Source of the DNA: Clostridiales bacterium
GTDB lineage: Bacteria > Bacillota > Clostridia > Peptostreptococcales > Anaerovoracaceae
Direction: 5' to 3'
DNA: 64,000 nucleotides
NCBI GenBank assembly: GCA_022763735.1
Contig: JALEQY010000019.1
Span: 1 to 64,000 of the forward strand
Shown here one piece after another: positions 29,284 through 39,029 of this stretch (positions within the stretch are counted from its first letter, which is position 1; every line of letters begins with the position of its first letter). A program made the position numbers and the translations under genes. The notes beneath the pieces are model-generated. The model saw only the letters and a list, made by a program, of their open reading frames with translations. It ran no database searches and was not told where the DNA came from.

Positions 29284-29742
29284 TTACTCTTCATCATCTT
29301 CAAACGCATAATCCGTATAAACTATATCAAGATCATGCAAAGCGCTGTTCAGTGTATTCCTGGCGGTCTGCACCTTCTGAAAAATCTCTTTGTACTCTGA
29401 AAATTTCAGTTCTTCTTTGTTTGCTTTTTTCTTCAGAGCAACCTGCAGCTGTATATATGAATCACACAGGCTGTTGAAAACCACAAGACATTTTTCGAGC
29501 CTTCCGGCAACTTCCTTTGATTCTTCATCTTCTGCAGGAAATTCTATCTGCCTGACATCGATGGAGAGAGCTTCCTTCTTGCACGATCTGAGATGCATGA
29601 TATTTCCGTCATAATCCTTTTTTCTGAACATATTCTTGAACTTTGAATCTGCTATTATCTGAAGTTCACCTTCCTTGAACTCCTCAACCACATCTATATA
29701 AAACTTCTCTGTCATATCTATCAGCTGTTTTCTGTGATCCAT
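29284..29742 (-). CDS. Hypothetical protein, predicted helical
   Basis: 152-aa ORF with SD-like GGAGGTAATC upstream, in an apparent operon with the WYL regulator; no family recognised. Confidence 0.6.
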   Translation of the reverse strand: MDHRKQLIDMTEKFYIDVVEEFKEGELQIIADSKFKNMFRKKDYDGNIMHLRSCKKEALSIDVRQIEFPAEDEESKEVAGRLEKCLVVFNSLCDSYIQLQVALKKKANKEELKFSEYKEIFQKVQTARNTLNSALHDLDIVYTDYAFEDDEE

Positions 29743-29869
29743 GATTACCTCCTGAAATTGTTTCTGTATATGCTCTATTATTATACTCCTTTTCTCTCTT
29801 CAAGTCACCTAAAAGAACTATAGAAGCAGAAATAGCTATACCCATAAATATCCACGCTGCTGTCAGCAT
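29684..29869 (-). CDS. Possible small single-TM protein overlapping the downstream ORF
   Basis: SD GTGAGGTG upstream of ATG 29869; MLTAAWIFMGIAISASIVLLGDLKREKEYNN TM segment; ~59 bp overlap with the next ORF. Confidence 0.35.
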   Translation of the reverse strand: MLTAAWIFMGIAISASIVLLGDLKREKEYNNRAYTETISGGNHGSQKTADRYDREVLYRCG

Positions 29870-29969
29870 TATCAACACCTCACTTTCTTTCTATAACTGT
29901 ATTATACAAAAGCAGGTGTACCAAAAATGTCGCATTAACTCCACTCAACTGCATAAAGTCCGTTATCAT

Positions 29970-30003
29970 CAAAAAAAGAACTGTATCTATATACAATTCT
30001 TCT
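29970..30003 (-). terminator. Rho-independent terminator downstream of recX
   Basis: Minus strand GAATTGTAT-ATAG-ATACAGTTC-TTTTTTTG. Confidence 0.7.
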
Positions 30004-30024
30004 TCCGGACATATAATTATATGC

Positions 30025-30483
30025 TCACACCAGCCGTTTCATGACTTTATAGGCAATATCCTGTGAATACCCTCTGCTGACAATTCTTCTGCCGATTCTG
30101 GCCTGAATCTTCCTTCTCTCATGGTAATCCAGCTCATGAACATCGATCCCTGATACCACCTGTCTTCCGATTCTCATAGCTGCCTCAAACTGATCAGGTA
30201 CATTGTCGAGCTCCTCATAAACGATTTCTATCACATCATGTGCGACGCCTTTTTCCGCCAGTTCACGCTTTATCCTGTCTGTACCTCGTCCCTTTTCGAA
30301 GCCATATTCGAAATAAAGCCTGCAGTACCGGGCATCATCGATATAGTGGTACTCCTCAAGCTCTTTTAAGGTTTCATGTATTTCATCCTCACCGAATCCT
30401 TTGCCCCGCAGATATTTTATCACCTGCTGCTTTGTGCGGGGTTTTATATTCAGATAGCTTACCGCTTTTTCTCTAACACCCAT
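30025..30483 (-). CDS. recX: RecX family regulatory protein
   Basis: REKAVSYLNIKPRTKQQVIKYLRGKGF, DDARYCRLYFEYGFEKGRGTDRIKRELAEKGV; SD GCAGGAG before ATG 30483. Confidence 0.88.
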   Translation of the reverse strand: MGVREKAVSYLNIKPRTKQQVIKYLRGKGFGEDEIHETLKELEEYHYIDDARYCRLYFEYGFEKGRGTDRIKRELAEKGVAHDVIEIVYEELDNVPDQFEAAMRIGRQVVSGIDVHELDYHERRKIQARIGRRIVSRGYSQDIAYKVMKRLV

Positions 30484-31309
30484 CAAAAACATCTCCTGCC
30501 GTTGCAGCCACACATGCTTCTCCCATATGAGATTTCAGTTCACATATAGCCTTGATTCCTGTACAGTGTACCGGCATCACTCTGTCGATTTTTTCTGACG
30601 CCACCTGTTCCACCACACGCTTTCTATCCTCTTCGGATGCACTGTAAAGATGCATTCCGGCCACAAGGACAGCAACACGTTCTCCCGTAAACATCGCCTT
30701 GCCCGCGTCCAGTGCAGATATCACTCCTCTGTGACTGCAGCCCGAGAAAATATAAAGTCCTTCAGGCTGCCTTATTACAAGGCACTGCTCGTGGGACATA
30801 TCATCCTCTCGCATCTCACCATCAGCATCATAATAGAATTTTTCTGTCGGTCTGAACCCTTCTGCAAAAGGCACTGTGCCGGTTATACAGATATTCTCTG
30901 TTATATGCACAGGTCCGTCCGTCAGTATCAGACGCTCCTGCATTCTTTCTCTGTCCTCACTGCTCCATCTGATCCCGCTTGGGTCTTTTCTCAGGCCATC
31001 CTTCATCAGACCATAGGATTCTCTGAAAGCATTTTTATGAATGTATACCGGAGCACTGCAGTTCACTCTGCAGAACGCAGGAAATCCTCCTGTGTGATCA
31101 TAATGACCATGGCTTGCCACAGCTAAATCCACTTCATCGAGGGGAACATTCATTTTACGGGCATTTTCAATGAGAAGATCGGTAGCTCCTGCATCAAACA
31201 GGATTTTTTTATCATCGGCTTCAATATATACGGAAAGTCCGTGCTCCGCCATAATGCCGGGATTATCAGTTTTATTCTCAACAAGAAATTCAAATTTCAC
31301 AGTTCTCAT
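30473..31309 (-). CDS. MBL-fold metallohydrolase
   Basis: LFDAGATDLL, VASHGHYDHTGGFPAF, FSGCSHRGVISALDAG, PVHCTG. Confidence 0.9.
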   Translation of the reverse strand: MRTVKFEFLVENKTDNPGIMAEHGLSVYIEADDKKILFDAGATDLLIENARKMNVPLDEVDLAVASHGHYDHTGGFPAFCRVNCSAPVYIHKNAFRESYGLMKDGLRKDPSGIRWSSEDRERMQERLILTDGPVHITENICITGTVPFAEGFRPTEKFYYDADGEMREDDMSHEQCLVIRQPEGLYIFSGCSHRGVISALDAGKAMFTGERVAVLVAGMHLYSASEEDRKRVVEQVASEKIDRVMPVHCTGIKAICELKSHMGEACVAATAGDVFDGC

Positions 31310-32286
31310 TCCTCCTTTATTTCAGACGCCGTTTTTTTCCCTCCGCTCAGGCAGAGCCCGATAACACCGGCAATAATAAGCAATGTGCATACAATATGAT
31401 ACCATTCAAGAGGTTCGCCCAGTATAACGACTCCTGCCACGATGGATATAGCTGTCGAAAGATTGCCGAATATCGTGCCTTTTACAGCTTCCATCTTGCT
31501 GAGCATATAACTCATCAGGTGAGCTGACAGCAGTATGCAGCCTATTCCCAGATATGCAGTCGCTACGAAGACCTGCGGGTGCATCAGAGGAGCGAAATAA
31601 TCTCCGAAAGACTCACCATTTATAATCGAGCTTACAGCAGCGGCACAGTTGAATACTATAAAACCGAGCATTACTATTGTAACTGTTATTTCGATCGGCC
31701 TGCAGTCATTTCTCGCATAGCGCATAAATACGTTGCTGAGTGCCATTGAAACGCTGGAAAGCAGCAGAAGAACCGCTCCCAGCGGATCCATATCCAGTGT
31801 ACCTGCTCCCATCAGAATCATCAGCAGAAGAGCTGATACCGAAAGCCCCACGAATACATTCTCTTTCCATGTGGATTTTTCTCCAAGAAAAATAGATGCT
31901 ATCACTTTGACGATAATTGGAATTATGGCAAACACAATAGCACCTTCCACAGATGTGGCAAACACCAGTCCTGCGACCTGCAGAGCCATGAATCCCACAT
32001 AAAATGCAGCTGTCAGAATCAGCTTGCCTTTAGGTCTGCTTCCTATATTTGTTCTGACAATTCCTGCCAGCATCATTATTACGATAACTGCAAACGCAAA
32101 ATCGTATCTGTAACATAAAATATTCAGACTGTCAGCATATGGCTGGCTTACTTTGATTCCAAGGAATGAGAATCCTACCAGAACTGAAAAGAAGACAGCT
32201 GCCGTATATCCTTTTCTTCTGTCTGATATTCTCTGTTCCTCCTCAGATAACCGTTCCTGTTCTATTTTTCTCTGCAGCATGAACAA
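31306..32286 (-). CDS. DMT superfamily (EamA) transporter
   Basis: Ten TM-like segments, two EamA halves; FVGFSFLGIKVSQPYADSLNILCYRYDFAF, SNVFMRYARN. Confidence 0.88.
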   Translation of the reverse strand: MFMLQRKIEQERLSEEEQRISDRRKGYTAAVFFSVLVGFSFLGIKVSQPYADSLNILCYRYDFAFAVIVIMMLAGIVRTNIGSRPKGKLILTAAFYVGFMALQVAGLVFATSVEGAIVFAIIPIIVKVIASIFLGEKSTWKENVFVGLSVSALLLMILMGAGTLDMDPLGAVLLLLSSVSMALSNVFMRYARNDCRPIEITVTIVMLGFIVFNCAAAVSSIINGESFGDYFAPLMHPQVFVATAYLGIGCILLSAHLMSYMLSKMEAVKGTIFGNLSTAISIVAGVVILGEPLEWYHIVCTLLIIAGVIGLCLSGGKKTASEIKEE

Positions 32287-32750
32287 TACAATCCTTTCTC
32301 CAGCTGAAAATCAAAAAACTCCACATCGTCACGGTCTAAAACCGATGTTCCCTTCAATATCTCCTCAAGACCCCTTCCAGTATACTTGCAGTATGCCTCT
32401 TTTCTCGTCCACAAAAGAAAAAAGCCTGCACTGCCGGCCCTGTCCACATACATACATTCCTCCGGAGTGAAATACCTACGGCATATTGCAGTCATATCTG
32501 CACGGCGCTCCGTCTGGATGTCAACACCTGCAGGTCTGTCACTTATGAGACATACAAAATAATCTCCGCTGTGACTGACCGAAAAGAAAACATCCTCATC
32601 TGTATATGGTCTGCCCTTTTCCGTCCGGTGCACCGTATCAGCAGGGGTGCCATGTTCCGCCAGAGCTTTCATAATAAGCCTGTCTGTCAGCTGCCGGCCT
32701 TTCAGCTCTGGAAATAATGTTTTGTAGTTTTCAAAAATATACAGCTCCAT
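32262..32750 (-). CDS. 4'-phosphopantetheinyl transferase superfamily protein (Sfp type)
   Basis: FFSVSHSGDYFVCLISDRPAGVDIQTERRAD..., FFLLWTRKEAYCKYTGRGL. Confidence 0.92.
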   Translation of the reverse strand: MELYIFENYKTLFPELKGRQLTDRLIMKALAEHGTPADTVHRTEKGRPYTDEDVFFSVSHSGDYFVCLISDRPAGVDIQTERRADMTAICRRYFTPEECMYVDRAGSAGFFLLWTRKEAYCKYTGRGLEEILKGTSVLDRDDVEFFDFQLEKGLYCSCCREK

Positions 32751-32806
32751 AATATGTTTAAAAGGCGGTACATAATGTCCCGCCAGTCCTCTTTGTTATC
32801 TATCTG

Positions 32807-33112
32807 TTATTTATTATCCTGCTCCTTCATCCTGTCAAGTATACGTTTGTATCCTTCTGCTCCGTACACAAGGCATTTGTTTATTCTGCTGATGGTAGCA
32901 GTTGACGCTTTTGTTATACGCTCTATCTCGCTGTATGTCTTGTTCTCTGAAAGCAGCTTCGCAACCTGAAGCCTCTGGGAAATTGAATGTATTTCATTGA
33001 TAGTACATATATCCTCGAAAAACCTGTAGCAGTCTTCTTCATCTTCGAGTAAAAGTACAGCTCTGAACAGTTCATCGATATCGTCCCTCTTGAATTTAGA
33101 CTCGTATGCCAT
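32807..33112 (-). CDS. YerC/YecD family TrpR-related regulator
   Basis: CTINEIHSISQRLQVAKLLSENKTYSEIERITKASTATISRINKCLVYGAEGYK. Confidence 0.92.
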   Translation of the reverse strand: MAYESKFKRDDIDELFRAVLLLEDEEDCYRFFEDICTINEIHSISQRLQVAKLLSENKTYSEIERITKASTATISRINKCLVYGAEGYKRILDRMKEQDNK

Positions 33113-33206
33113 AACTGACTCCTTTCTGCCAAATATACTCCATGTAGATTATACCATTATGCAATAATTCAGTCAACGATTACTTTAGTGACTTAAAGTG
33201 TACATA

Positions 33207-33235
33207 TTGACACCAATGTCTGACAGGTTTATAAT
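33207..33235 (+). promoter_or_regulatory. Consensus sigma-A promoter
   Basis: TTGACA-17-TATAAT, upstream of the CaCA antiporter. Confidence 0.85.
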
Positions 33236-33262
33236 ATATTAGTTTTATATAAAGGAGATATT

Positions 33263-34225
33263 ATGGTTTATATTTTACTGATAATCGGGTTTGTCTGTCT
33301 CGTAAAAGGAGCAGATTTCTTCGTCTCGGGAAGTTCTGCCATAGCAAGATATTTCAGCATTCCCACTTTTGTGATAGGTCTTACTATTGTTGCTTTTGGT
33401 ACAAGCCTGCCTGAAGCGGCTGTGAGCGTGACTGCTGCGCTTAAAGGTGCCAACGGTATCGCTGTAGGCAATGTGATCGGATCAAATATGTTCAATCTTC
33501 TCATTGTTCTTGGAGCATCGGCACTCATCAAAGCATGTCCTGTATCAAGGGACACTCTGAAATTCGAATATCCGCTTTCTATCATCGCAGCAGTCGCAGT
33601 TGCCCTGATGTGTATAGGTAAAGGAAGCAACGCCCTTGTGCTGTCAAGGATAGACGGTGTGATACTTCTCTGCATTTTTGTTTTCTTCATTTTCTGGACT
33701 GTAAAAGGTGTTCTCATGACTAAGAATCAGCTGGCTTATGAGGGTGAAACCGATGACAGCGCAGAGCCTGCCATGTCTCCGGCTAAAGGAGCGGTATATA
33801 CAGTCATCGGCATTGCCGGAATAATAATCGGAGGTGATGTTGTCGTGGACAGTGCAACGGAAATAGCAGCTGCTTTCGGCGTTGATGAAACCCTTATCGG
33901 TCTCACAATCGTTGCTATGGGCACTTCACTGCCGGAACTTGTCACCAGTGTGGTTGCAGCTTTCAAAGGAGAAACCGATATTGCTGTCGGCAATGTTATA
34001 GGTTCCAACCTGTTTAACCTGCTGTTCGTTCTCGGAATTTCAACAGCAATACATCCGATACACACGACAATGTATTCAGTTTTTGACTGTATGATACTTA
34101 TAGCTGTCAGTCTGATAATATTCATTCCTCTTGCAAGAAAAAAGGAGCTCACCCGCGGCTGGGGCATACTCCTTCTCATACTTTACGCTTTATATCTTGC
34201 ATACATCATTATGCGCACAATGTGA
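33263..34225 (+). CDS. Calcium/sodium antiporter (CaCA family, YrbG-like)
   Basis: Duplicated alpha-repeats GLTIVAFGTSLPEAAVSVTAALKGANGIAVGNVIGSNMFN and GLTIVAMGTSLPELVTSVVAAFKGETDIAVGNVIGSNLFN. Confidence 0.95.
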   Translation: MVYILLIIGFVCLVKGADFFVSGSSAIARYFSIPTFVIGLTIVAFGTSLPEAAVSVTAALKGANGIAVGNVIGSNMFNLLIVLGASALIKACPVSRDTLKFEYPLSIIAAVAVALMCIGKGSNALVLSRIDGVILLCIFVFFIFWTVKGVLMTKNQLAYEGETDDSAEPAMSPAKGAVYTVIGIAGIIIGGDVVVDSATEIAAAFGVDETLIGLTIVAMGTSLPELVTSVVAAFKGETDIAVGNVIGSNLFNLLFVLGISTAIHPIHTTMYSVFDCMILIAVSLIIFIPLARKKELTRGWGILLLILYALYLAYIIMRTM

Positions 34226-34237
34226 TATAACTGTCAT

Positions 34238-34277
34238 ATGCCCGTGATAATATTCAGTAATCGCGGGCATCTTTTTT
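34238..34277. terminator. Terminator between convergent CaCA antiporter and ctpA-like gene
   Basis: ATGCCCGTGA...TCGCGGGCATCTTTTTT. Confidence 0.75.
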
Positions 34278-35388
34278 AAAACATGCTCAGGGCTTTCTGC
34301 AGCTGTTTATCCTCATCAGATTCATCATCGTTTTCCACTTCATAGTCAGGCTTGACTCCCTTCTCGTGGATTGCATTCCCATCAGGTGAGAAATACTGCA
34401 TTACTGTGAGCTTAAGGGCTGATCCGTCGTCCAGCTTAGTAGTGGACTGTATTATGCCTTTACCAAAAGTATTCTGTCCCACCAGCTTCACACCATTGTC
34501 ATGCAGCGCTGCCGCCAGTATCTCCGATGCGCTGGCGCTGTTCTCATTTATAAGCACCACCACCTCCATGTCTGTTTTGCCTTTTTCTGATCTGTAATCC
34601 TGCCTGTTTCCGTTTTTGTCTTCAACATATACCACGACGCCTTCATCAAGGAATTCATCAGCAATTTTTATACATGAATCCACTAGTCCTCCGCCATTGT
34701 TTCTGAGATCAAGAACAAGGCCGGATGCTTTCTGTGATTCAATATCATCAAGAGCATCTCTGAAATCATCATATGTACTGTCAATGAATGAATTTATTGA
34801 AATATACCCGGTATTATCATTCAGCATTTCATACTCGACACTGTGCTGCACAATGTGTTCTCTTGTGACTTTTATCTTTTTCTCCTCACCATCTCTGATA
34901 TAACCTATCTCTACGTCTGTACCTTCTTCTCCCCGTATATCTGCTGCCATAAGTTCCATATCATCATATGTTTTACCATCCACCGAGATGAGGAAGTCTC
35001 CCGGCCTGAATCCCGCACGTTCAGCCGGTGAATCTTTCTGAACTTCTATTATCACATAATTCCCGCTCATATCTTCCGAAAAAGTTATACCCACACCTGA
35101 ATACTCCCCAAGAGTCGATGCTTCAAAAGATTCATATTCCTCAGCAGTCATATATGCGGAGTATGGATCACCAAGACCTGAAATCAGACCTTTGCATGCA
35201 CCATCTATCATTTTCTGATCATCTGTATCCATATAAAAATTATCCTGTACAGTCTGATACAGCTCATCAAGCTTGATATATCTGTCATTACCGTTATGAC
35301 CTGCAGCAGCAATACCGCCTGAGACTACTGCTCCTGCCAGGAAAGCAGCAATAAGACATACTGTAAATTTTTTCTTTCCCACTTGCAT
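34276..35388 (-). CDS. S41 family C-terminal processing peptidase with PDZ domain
   Basis: GLGDPYSAYMTAEEYESF, PGDFLISVDGKTYDD, LDLRNNGGGLVDSCI, VLINENSASASEILAAALHDNGVKLVGQNTFGKG. Confidence 0.95.
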   Translation of the reverse strand: MQVGKKKFTVCLIAAFLAGAVVSGGIAAAGHNGNDRYIKLDELYQTVQDNFYMDTDDQKMIDGACKGLISGLGDPYSAYMTAEEYESFEASTLGEYSGVGITFSEDMSGNYVIIEVQKDSPAERAGFRPGDFLISVDGKTYDDMELMAADIRGEEGTDVEIGYIRDGEEKKIKVTREHIVQHSVEYEMLNDNTGYISINSFIDSTYDDFRDALDDIESQKASGLVLDLRNNGGGLVDSCIKIADEFLDEGVVVYVEDKNGNRQDYRSEKGKTDMEVVVLINENSASASEILAAALHDNGVKLVGQNTFGKGIIQSTTKLDDGSALKLTVMQYFSPDGNAIHEKGVKPDYEVENDDESDEDKQLQKALSMF

Positions 35389-37013
35389 TAGATTATCTCC
35401 TCAACTATAAATTGTGAACTTTCCCTGCCGTTCCAGCTGTTAATGCTGACAGAACCGAGAATATCAACCGGCCGACCTGAACGGAGTATATGTTCGAAAT
35501 CATGAGCTTTCTGAAAAAGCACGCATTCGCTGCGATATCCGCTGTCCGACAGTGCAGTGAATCTGACATGTATTCCCTCAGCTCCCATCGGTTTGATATT
35601 TGCTATATGTACATGCTTCATAAGCAGGACAGGTCTCTGGTTATCCTGTCCGAAAGGTTCCATTCTGTCAATCTCTCTGGCAAGTTCGACCGTTATTTCT
35701 TCCGGGCTTATCTCAATATCCCAGTAAAGTGGATTCTCAAACAGTTCCGGGTTTTCTTCCAGCAGCAGCGTCATATCTTCATTGACGGCATCAGTAAGCT
35801 TATCGTAATTATCTGCCGTCATTGTAAGACCGCAGGCACTTCTATGTCCCCCGAACCTCTCAAAAAGGCTGTCGTGCTTTTTGAGAAGTCTGAATATATC
35901 TACCGAGGGGATGCTTCTTCCGGTTCCTTTGAGTTTTCCTTCTCCAGTTTCTGTCAGTATTATCACCGGACGGTTGTAATTCTCTTTGATTTTCCCGGCT
36001 ACAATTCCTGCAATACCTTCGTGGATGTCATCCGCCTTCAGAATGATGAAATTCTCATCACCAGCTATCATGCCGATACAGCGTTTATATGCATCCTCCT
36101 GAAGCTTTTTGCGTTCCACATTGAGTGCCACAAGTCTGTCGGCTTTATTTCTGATTACGGTTTCATCATCTGACATAAAAAGCTCAACTGCTTCTGAAGC
36201 ATGTGCCATACGACCGGCCGCATTGATATGAGGTGCGATTCCGAAAGCAATATTCTCCGAAGTAACATTTTTCAGGGAAATTTTCTCATTGAGGCATCTC
36301 AGGGATCTGCGCTGCCTTGCATTTATTTTGTTCAGGCCATATTTGACAATGGTTCTGTTTTCATCTTTTAATGATACGATATCTCCTACAGTTCCGACTG
36401 CTGCCAGATCAAGCACCTCTGTAACGACACTTTTCGGCAGACCTGCACGCTGCTGTATTGCCTGTACCATCTTGAATGCAATTCCGCACCCGGCAAGCTC
36501 TCTGAACGGATAGCTGCATTCTTTCTGCTTAGGGTTGATAAGTATGCAGTCAGCTTTTATGTCATCTATTGAGTGATGATCAGTAACGATCACTTTCATT
36601 CCCAGTTCTTTCGCATATTCAACTTCTTCATACGATACGCTCCCGCAGTCAACAGTTATTATCATTCCAGCCCCTGATACACGGATTTTCTTTACAGCTT
36701 CCTTGTTAAGGCCATAACCTTCATCAAACCTTGATGGAATATAATATGTGAAATTATCCGTCAGCATTCGTAATGCATTTGATAAAATACATACAGATGT
36801 GACTCCATCAGCATCATAGTCACCATATATGCAGATCTTTGTTCCGTTATTTATCTCATTTAACAGTAAATCCACTCCCGCTTCCATATTATGAAGCAGG
36901 AATGGATCATATGTTTTCCGGGGTCTTTCTGATAAAAACTCTGAAATATCATCCGGATCTGTTATGCCACGGTTTCTGAGAATATCGTTCAGTATTTCTT
37001 CTGTTTTTCTCAT
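35388..37013 (-). CDS. recJ: Single-stranded-DNA-specific exonuclease RecJ
   Basis: ICIYGDYDADGVTSVCIL, VTDHHSIDDIKADCILINPKQ, GGHRSACGLTM. Confidence 0.95.
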   Translation of the reverse strand: MRKTEEILNDILRNRGITDPDDISEFLSERPRKTYDPFLLHNMEAGVDLLLNEINNGTKICIYGDYDADGVTSVCILSNALRMLTDNFTYYIPSRFDEGYGLNKEAVKKIRVSGAGMIITVDCGSVSYEEVEYAKELGMKVIVTDHHSIDDIKADCILINPKQKECSYPFRELAGCGIAFKMVQAIQQRAGLPKSVVTEVLDLAAVGTVGDIVSLKDENRTIVKYGLNKINARQRRSLRCLNEKISLKNVTSENIAFGIAPHINAAGRMAHASEAVELFMSDDETVIRNKADRLVALNVERKKLQEDAYKRCIGMIAGDENFIILKADDIHEGIAGIVAGKIKENYNRPVIILTETGEGKLKGTGRSIPSVDIFRLLKKHDSLFERFGGHRSACGLTMTADNYDKLTDAVNEDMTLLLEENPELFENPLYWDIEISPEEITVELAREIDRMEPFGQDNQRPVLLMKHVHIANIKPMGAEGIHVRFTALSDSGYRSECVLFQKAHDFEHILRSGRPVDILGSVSINSWNGRESSQFIVEEII

Positions 37014-37029
37014 TTATTGCTCATTTCAA

Positions 37030-38118
37030 TTACTGCAGATAGTCAAGAGGATTAACATAATTACCATTTACCCTCACTTCAAAATGGCAGTGAGGACCGG
37101 TGGAATTACCGGTAGATCCTGCATTGGCAATCTGCTGTCCGCGAGAGACTTTCTGTCCATATGATACAGAAAGTGATGAATTATGACCATACAGAGTTGT
37201 TATACCGCCTCCATGATCTATTATCACACAATTGCCGTATCCTCCATACCATCCGGCCATTATTACAGTACCGGAATTGGCGGCTACAATTGATGCGCCG
37301 TAGGATGCTCCGATGTCAAGTCCTGTATGCAGCTTGGAATAACCGTATATAGGATGTATTCTGTATCCGAAATATGAAGTGATCGTATGGCATGAAGGCA
37401 CAGGCCATGCCATTTCCCCTCCATCGTATTTTGATGATTCAGAGGAGGAAGCTTTTGCCTCATTCCTGAGTTTCTCAGTAAGAGCATCTGCATCAGCCTG
37501 CAGTTCATCAATCATTTTTTCAGTTTCTTCATTTGAAGCTGCTATTTCCTTTTTCTTTGCTTCTACATTAGCTTTCTCTGTTTCAGTAGTTTCTTTTGAT
37601 TCTTTCAGTTCAGCCTGAAGGGTTTCCACTTCTTTCTTTTTGGCCTCTACTTCATCATGAGCTTTCTGGAGTTCATCCAGAAAATCCTTATCGCTGCTGT
37701 ATATTCTCTTTACAAGATCAAAATTTGTCAGGAATTCAGAGAAACTGCCTGAATCGAGCAGTACGTCAAGAAAACCTATTGATCCGCTTTTATACATTGT
37801 TCTCAGCCGGGCGTTGAGATTCTCGTTCTGCTTTTCGAGCTTCTTCTGTGCTTCAGCCAGCTCTTTTTCCAGCTTGACAAGCTTTTTCTCTCCCTCGGCA
37901 ATTGCTGCACTTAGTTCTTCAAGCTCCTCTTCAAGTTCAGTAACCTGCGATGCCAGGCTCTTTTCAGTTTTCTCACCTTTTTCTAGTTCTTCTTCCTTCT
38001 GCTCGATCTTTTTACGTATATCGCTCAGTGAATCGTCGGCACATACGAATGTTGTCTGAACACACAGGGCGAAGATGATCATCAATGAAACAACAAATGC
38101 CAGTCTACTTTTTCTCAT
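37030..38118 (-). CDS. Murein hydrolase activator EnvC-like, M23 peptidase with N-terminal coiled coil
   Basis: Signal peptide, long coiled coil, HPIYGYSKLHTGLDIGASYGASIVAANSGTV...VIIDHGGGITTLYGHNSSL...GPHCHFEVRVNG. Confidence 0.93.
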   Translation of the reverse strand: MRKSRLAFVVSLMIIFALCVQTTFVCADDSLSDIRKKIEQKEEELEKGEKTEKSLASQVTELEEELEELSAAIAEGEKKLVKLEKELAEAQKKLEKQNENLNARLRTMYKSGSIGFLDVLLDSGSFSEFLTNFDLVKRIYSSDKDFLDELQKAHDEVEAKKKEVETLQAELKESKETTETEKANVEAKKKEIAASNEETEKMIDELQADADALTEKLRNEAKASSSESSKYDGGEMAWPVPSCHTITSYFGYRIHPIYGYSKLHTGLDIGASYGASIVAANSGTVIMAGWYGGYGNCVIIDHGGGITTLYGHNSSLSVSYGQKVSRGQQIANAGSTGNSTGPHCHFEVRVNGNYVNPLDYLQ

Positions 38119-38132
38119 TCAGCATTCCTCCT

Positions 38133-39029
38133 TTACGCATCAAGGAATTTTCTCATGGAAATGATACTCCCGCATGCTCCTATGCTTATTCCCAGGGCCA
38201 GGAATATCCATGTGAAATTATACACAAGGAAATTCACCGGAACCATCGGCATGGACAATACTGAAAACACCTGATCTCCTATAACTTCTACTATTTTCCT
38301 GTACATTGCCGCTGAAACACCTACAGAAATTCCTGCAGATATTATTCCTATAATAATGCCTTCAGCAAGAAATGGTCCTCTGATAAACCAGTTTGTAGCA
38401 CCTATGTATTTCATTATGCTGATTTCATTAGATCTGTTGAAAACAGTAAGCTTAATTGTATTTGATACGACAACCACAGATACTATGATAAGGAATACCA
38501 TTATTACTATTGCTGCCAACTGTATGAATCTTGTCGCATCAAGGAGCTTGTCCACAGTATCTTTGTAGAATTTGACATCTTCCACTCCATCATAGGTCGC
38601 TGCGGTTTCAGCCAGTGATGTCGCCTTTTCAAGATCTGAAATCATTATAACTATACTGTTCGGCAGAGGATTCTCTTTGAGACTGTCAAGGAGATATGCA
38701 TTCTTGCCCCATCTAGCCTTGAATTCATCCATAGCTGTCTCTCGGCTTTTATAATAAGCTTCATCAACACCTTCTCTGACAGAAATATCATCCACTATTG
38801 TCTGTGCATCCTGCTTTGTCATATCATCTTCAAGAAATATTTCTATAGAATCATAATCATTCTGTATCATCTGTGCCGCAGTATTGACATTGATGACCAG
38901 AATAAAGAAAATGCTCAGAATAAGCAGCATTGCTGTAATAGCAAAAATCGATGCTATTGACATTGTCCTGTTTCTGAAAACCTGGAGAAAGGCCTGTTTC
39001 AGAGTATAAAAAAATCTCTTTATGATCAT
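38133..39029 (-). CDS. ftsX: Cell division protein FtsX
   Basis: TLKQAFLQVFRNRTMSIASIFAITAMLLIL; NEISIMKYIGATNWFIRGPFLAEG; overlaps ftsE by 4 bp. Confidence 0.94.
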   Translation of the reverse strand: MIIKRFFYTLKQAFLQVFRNRTMSIASIFAITAMLLILSIFFILVINVNTAAQMIQNDYDSIEIFLEDDMTKQDAQTIVDDISVREGVDEAYYKSRETAMDEFKARWGKNAYLLDSLKENPLPNSIVIMISDLEKATSLAETAATYDGVEDVKFYKDTVDKLLDATRFIQLAAIVIMVFLIIVSVVVVSNTIKLTVFNRSNEISIMKYIGATNWFIRGPFLAEGIIIGIISAGISVGVSAAMYRKIVEVIGDQVFSVLSMPMVPVNFLVYNFTWIFLALGISIGACGSIISMRKFLDA

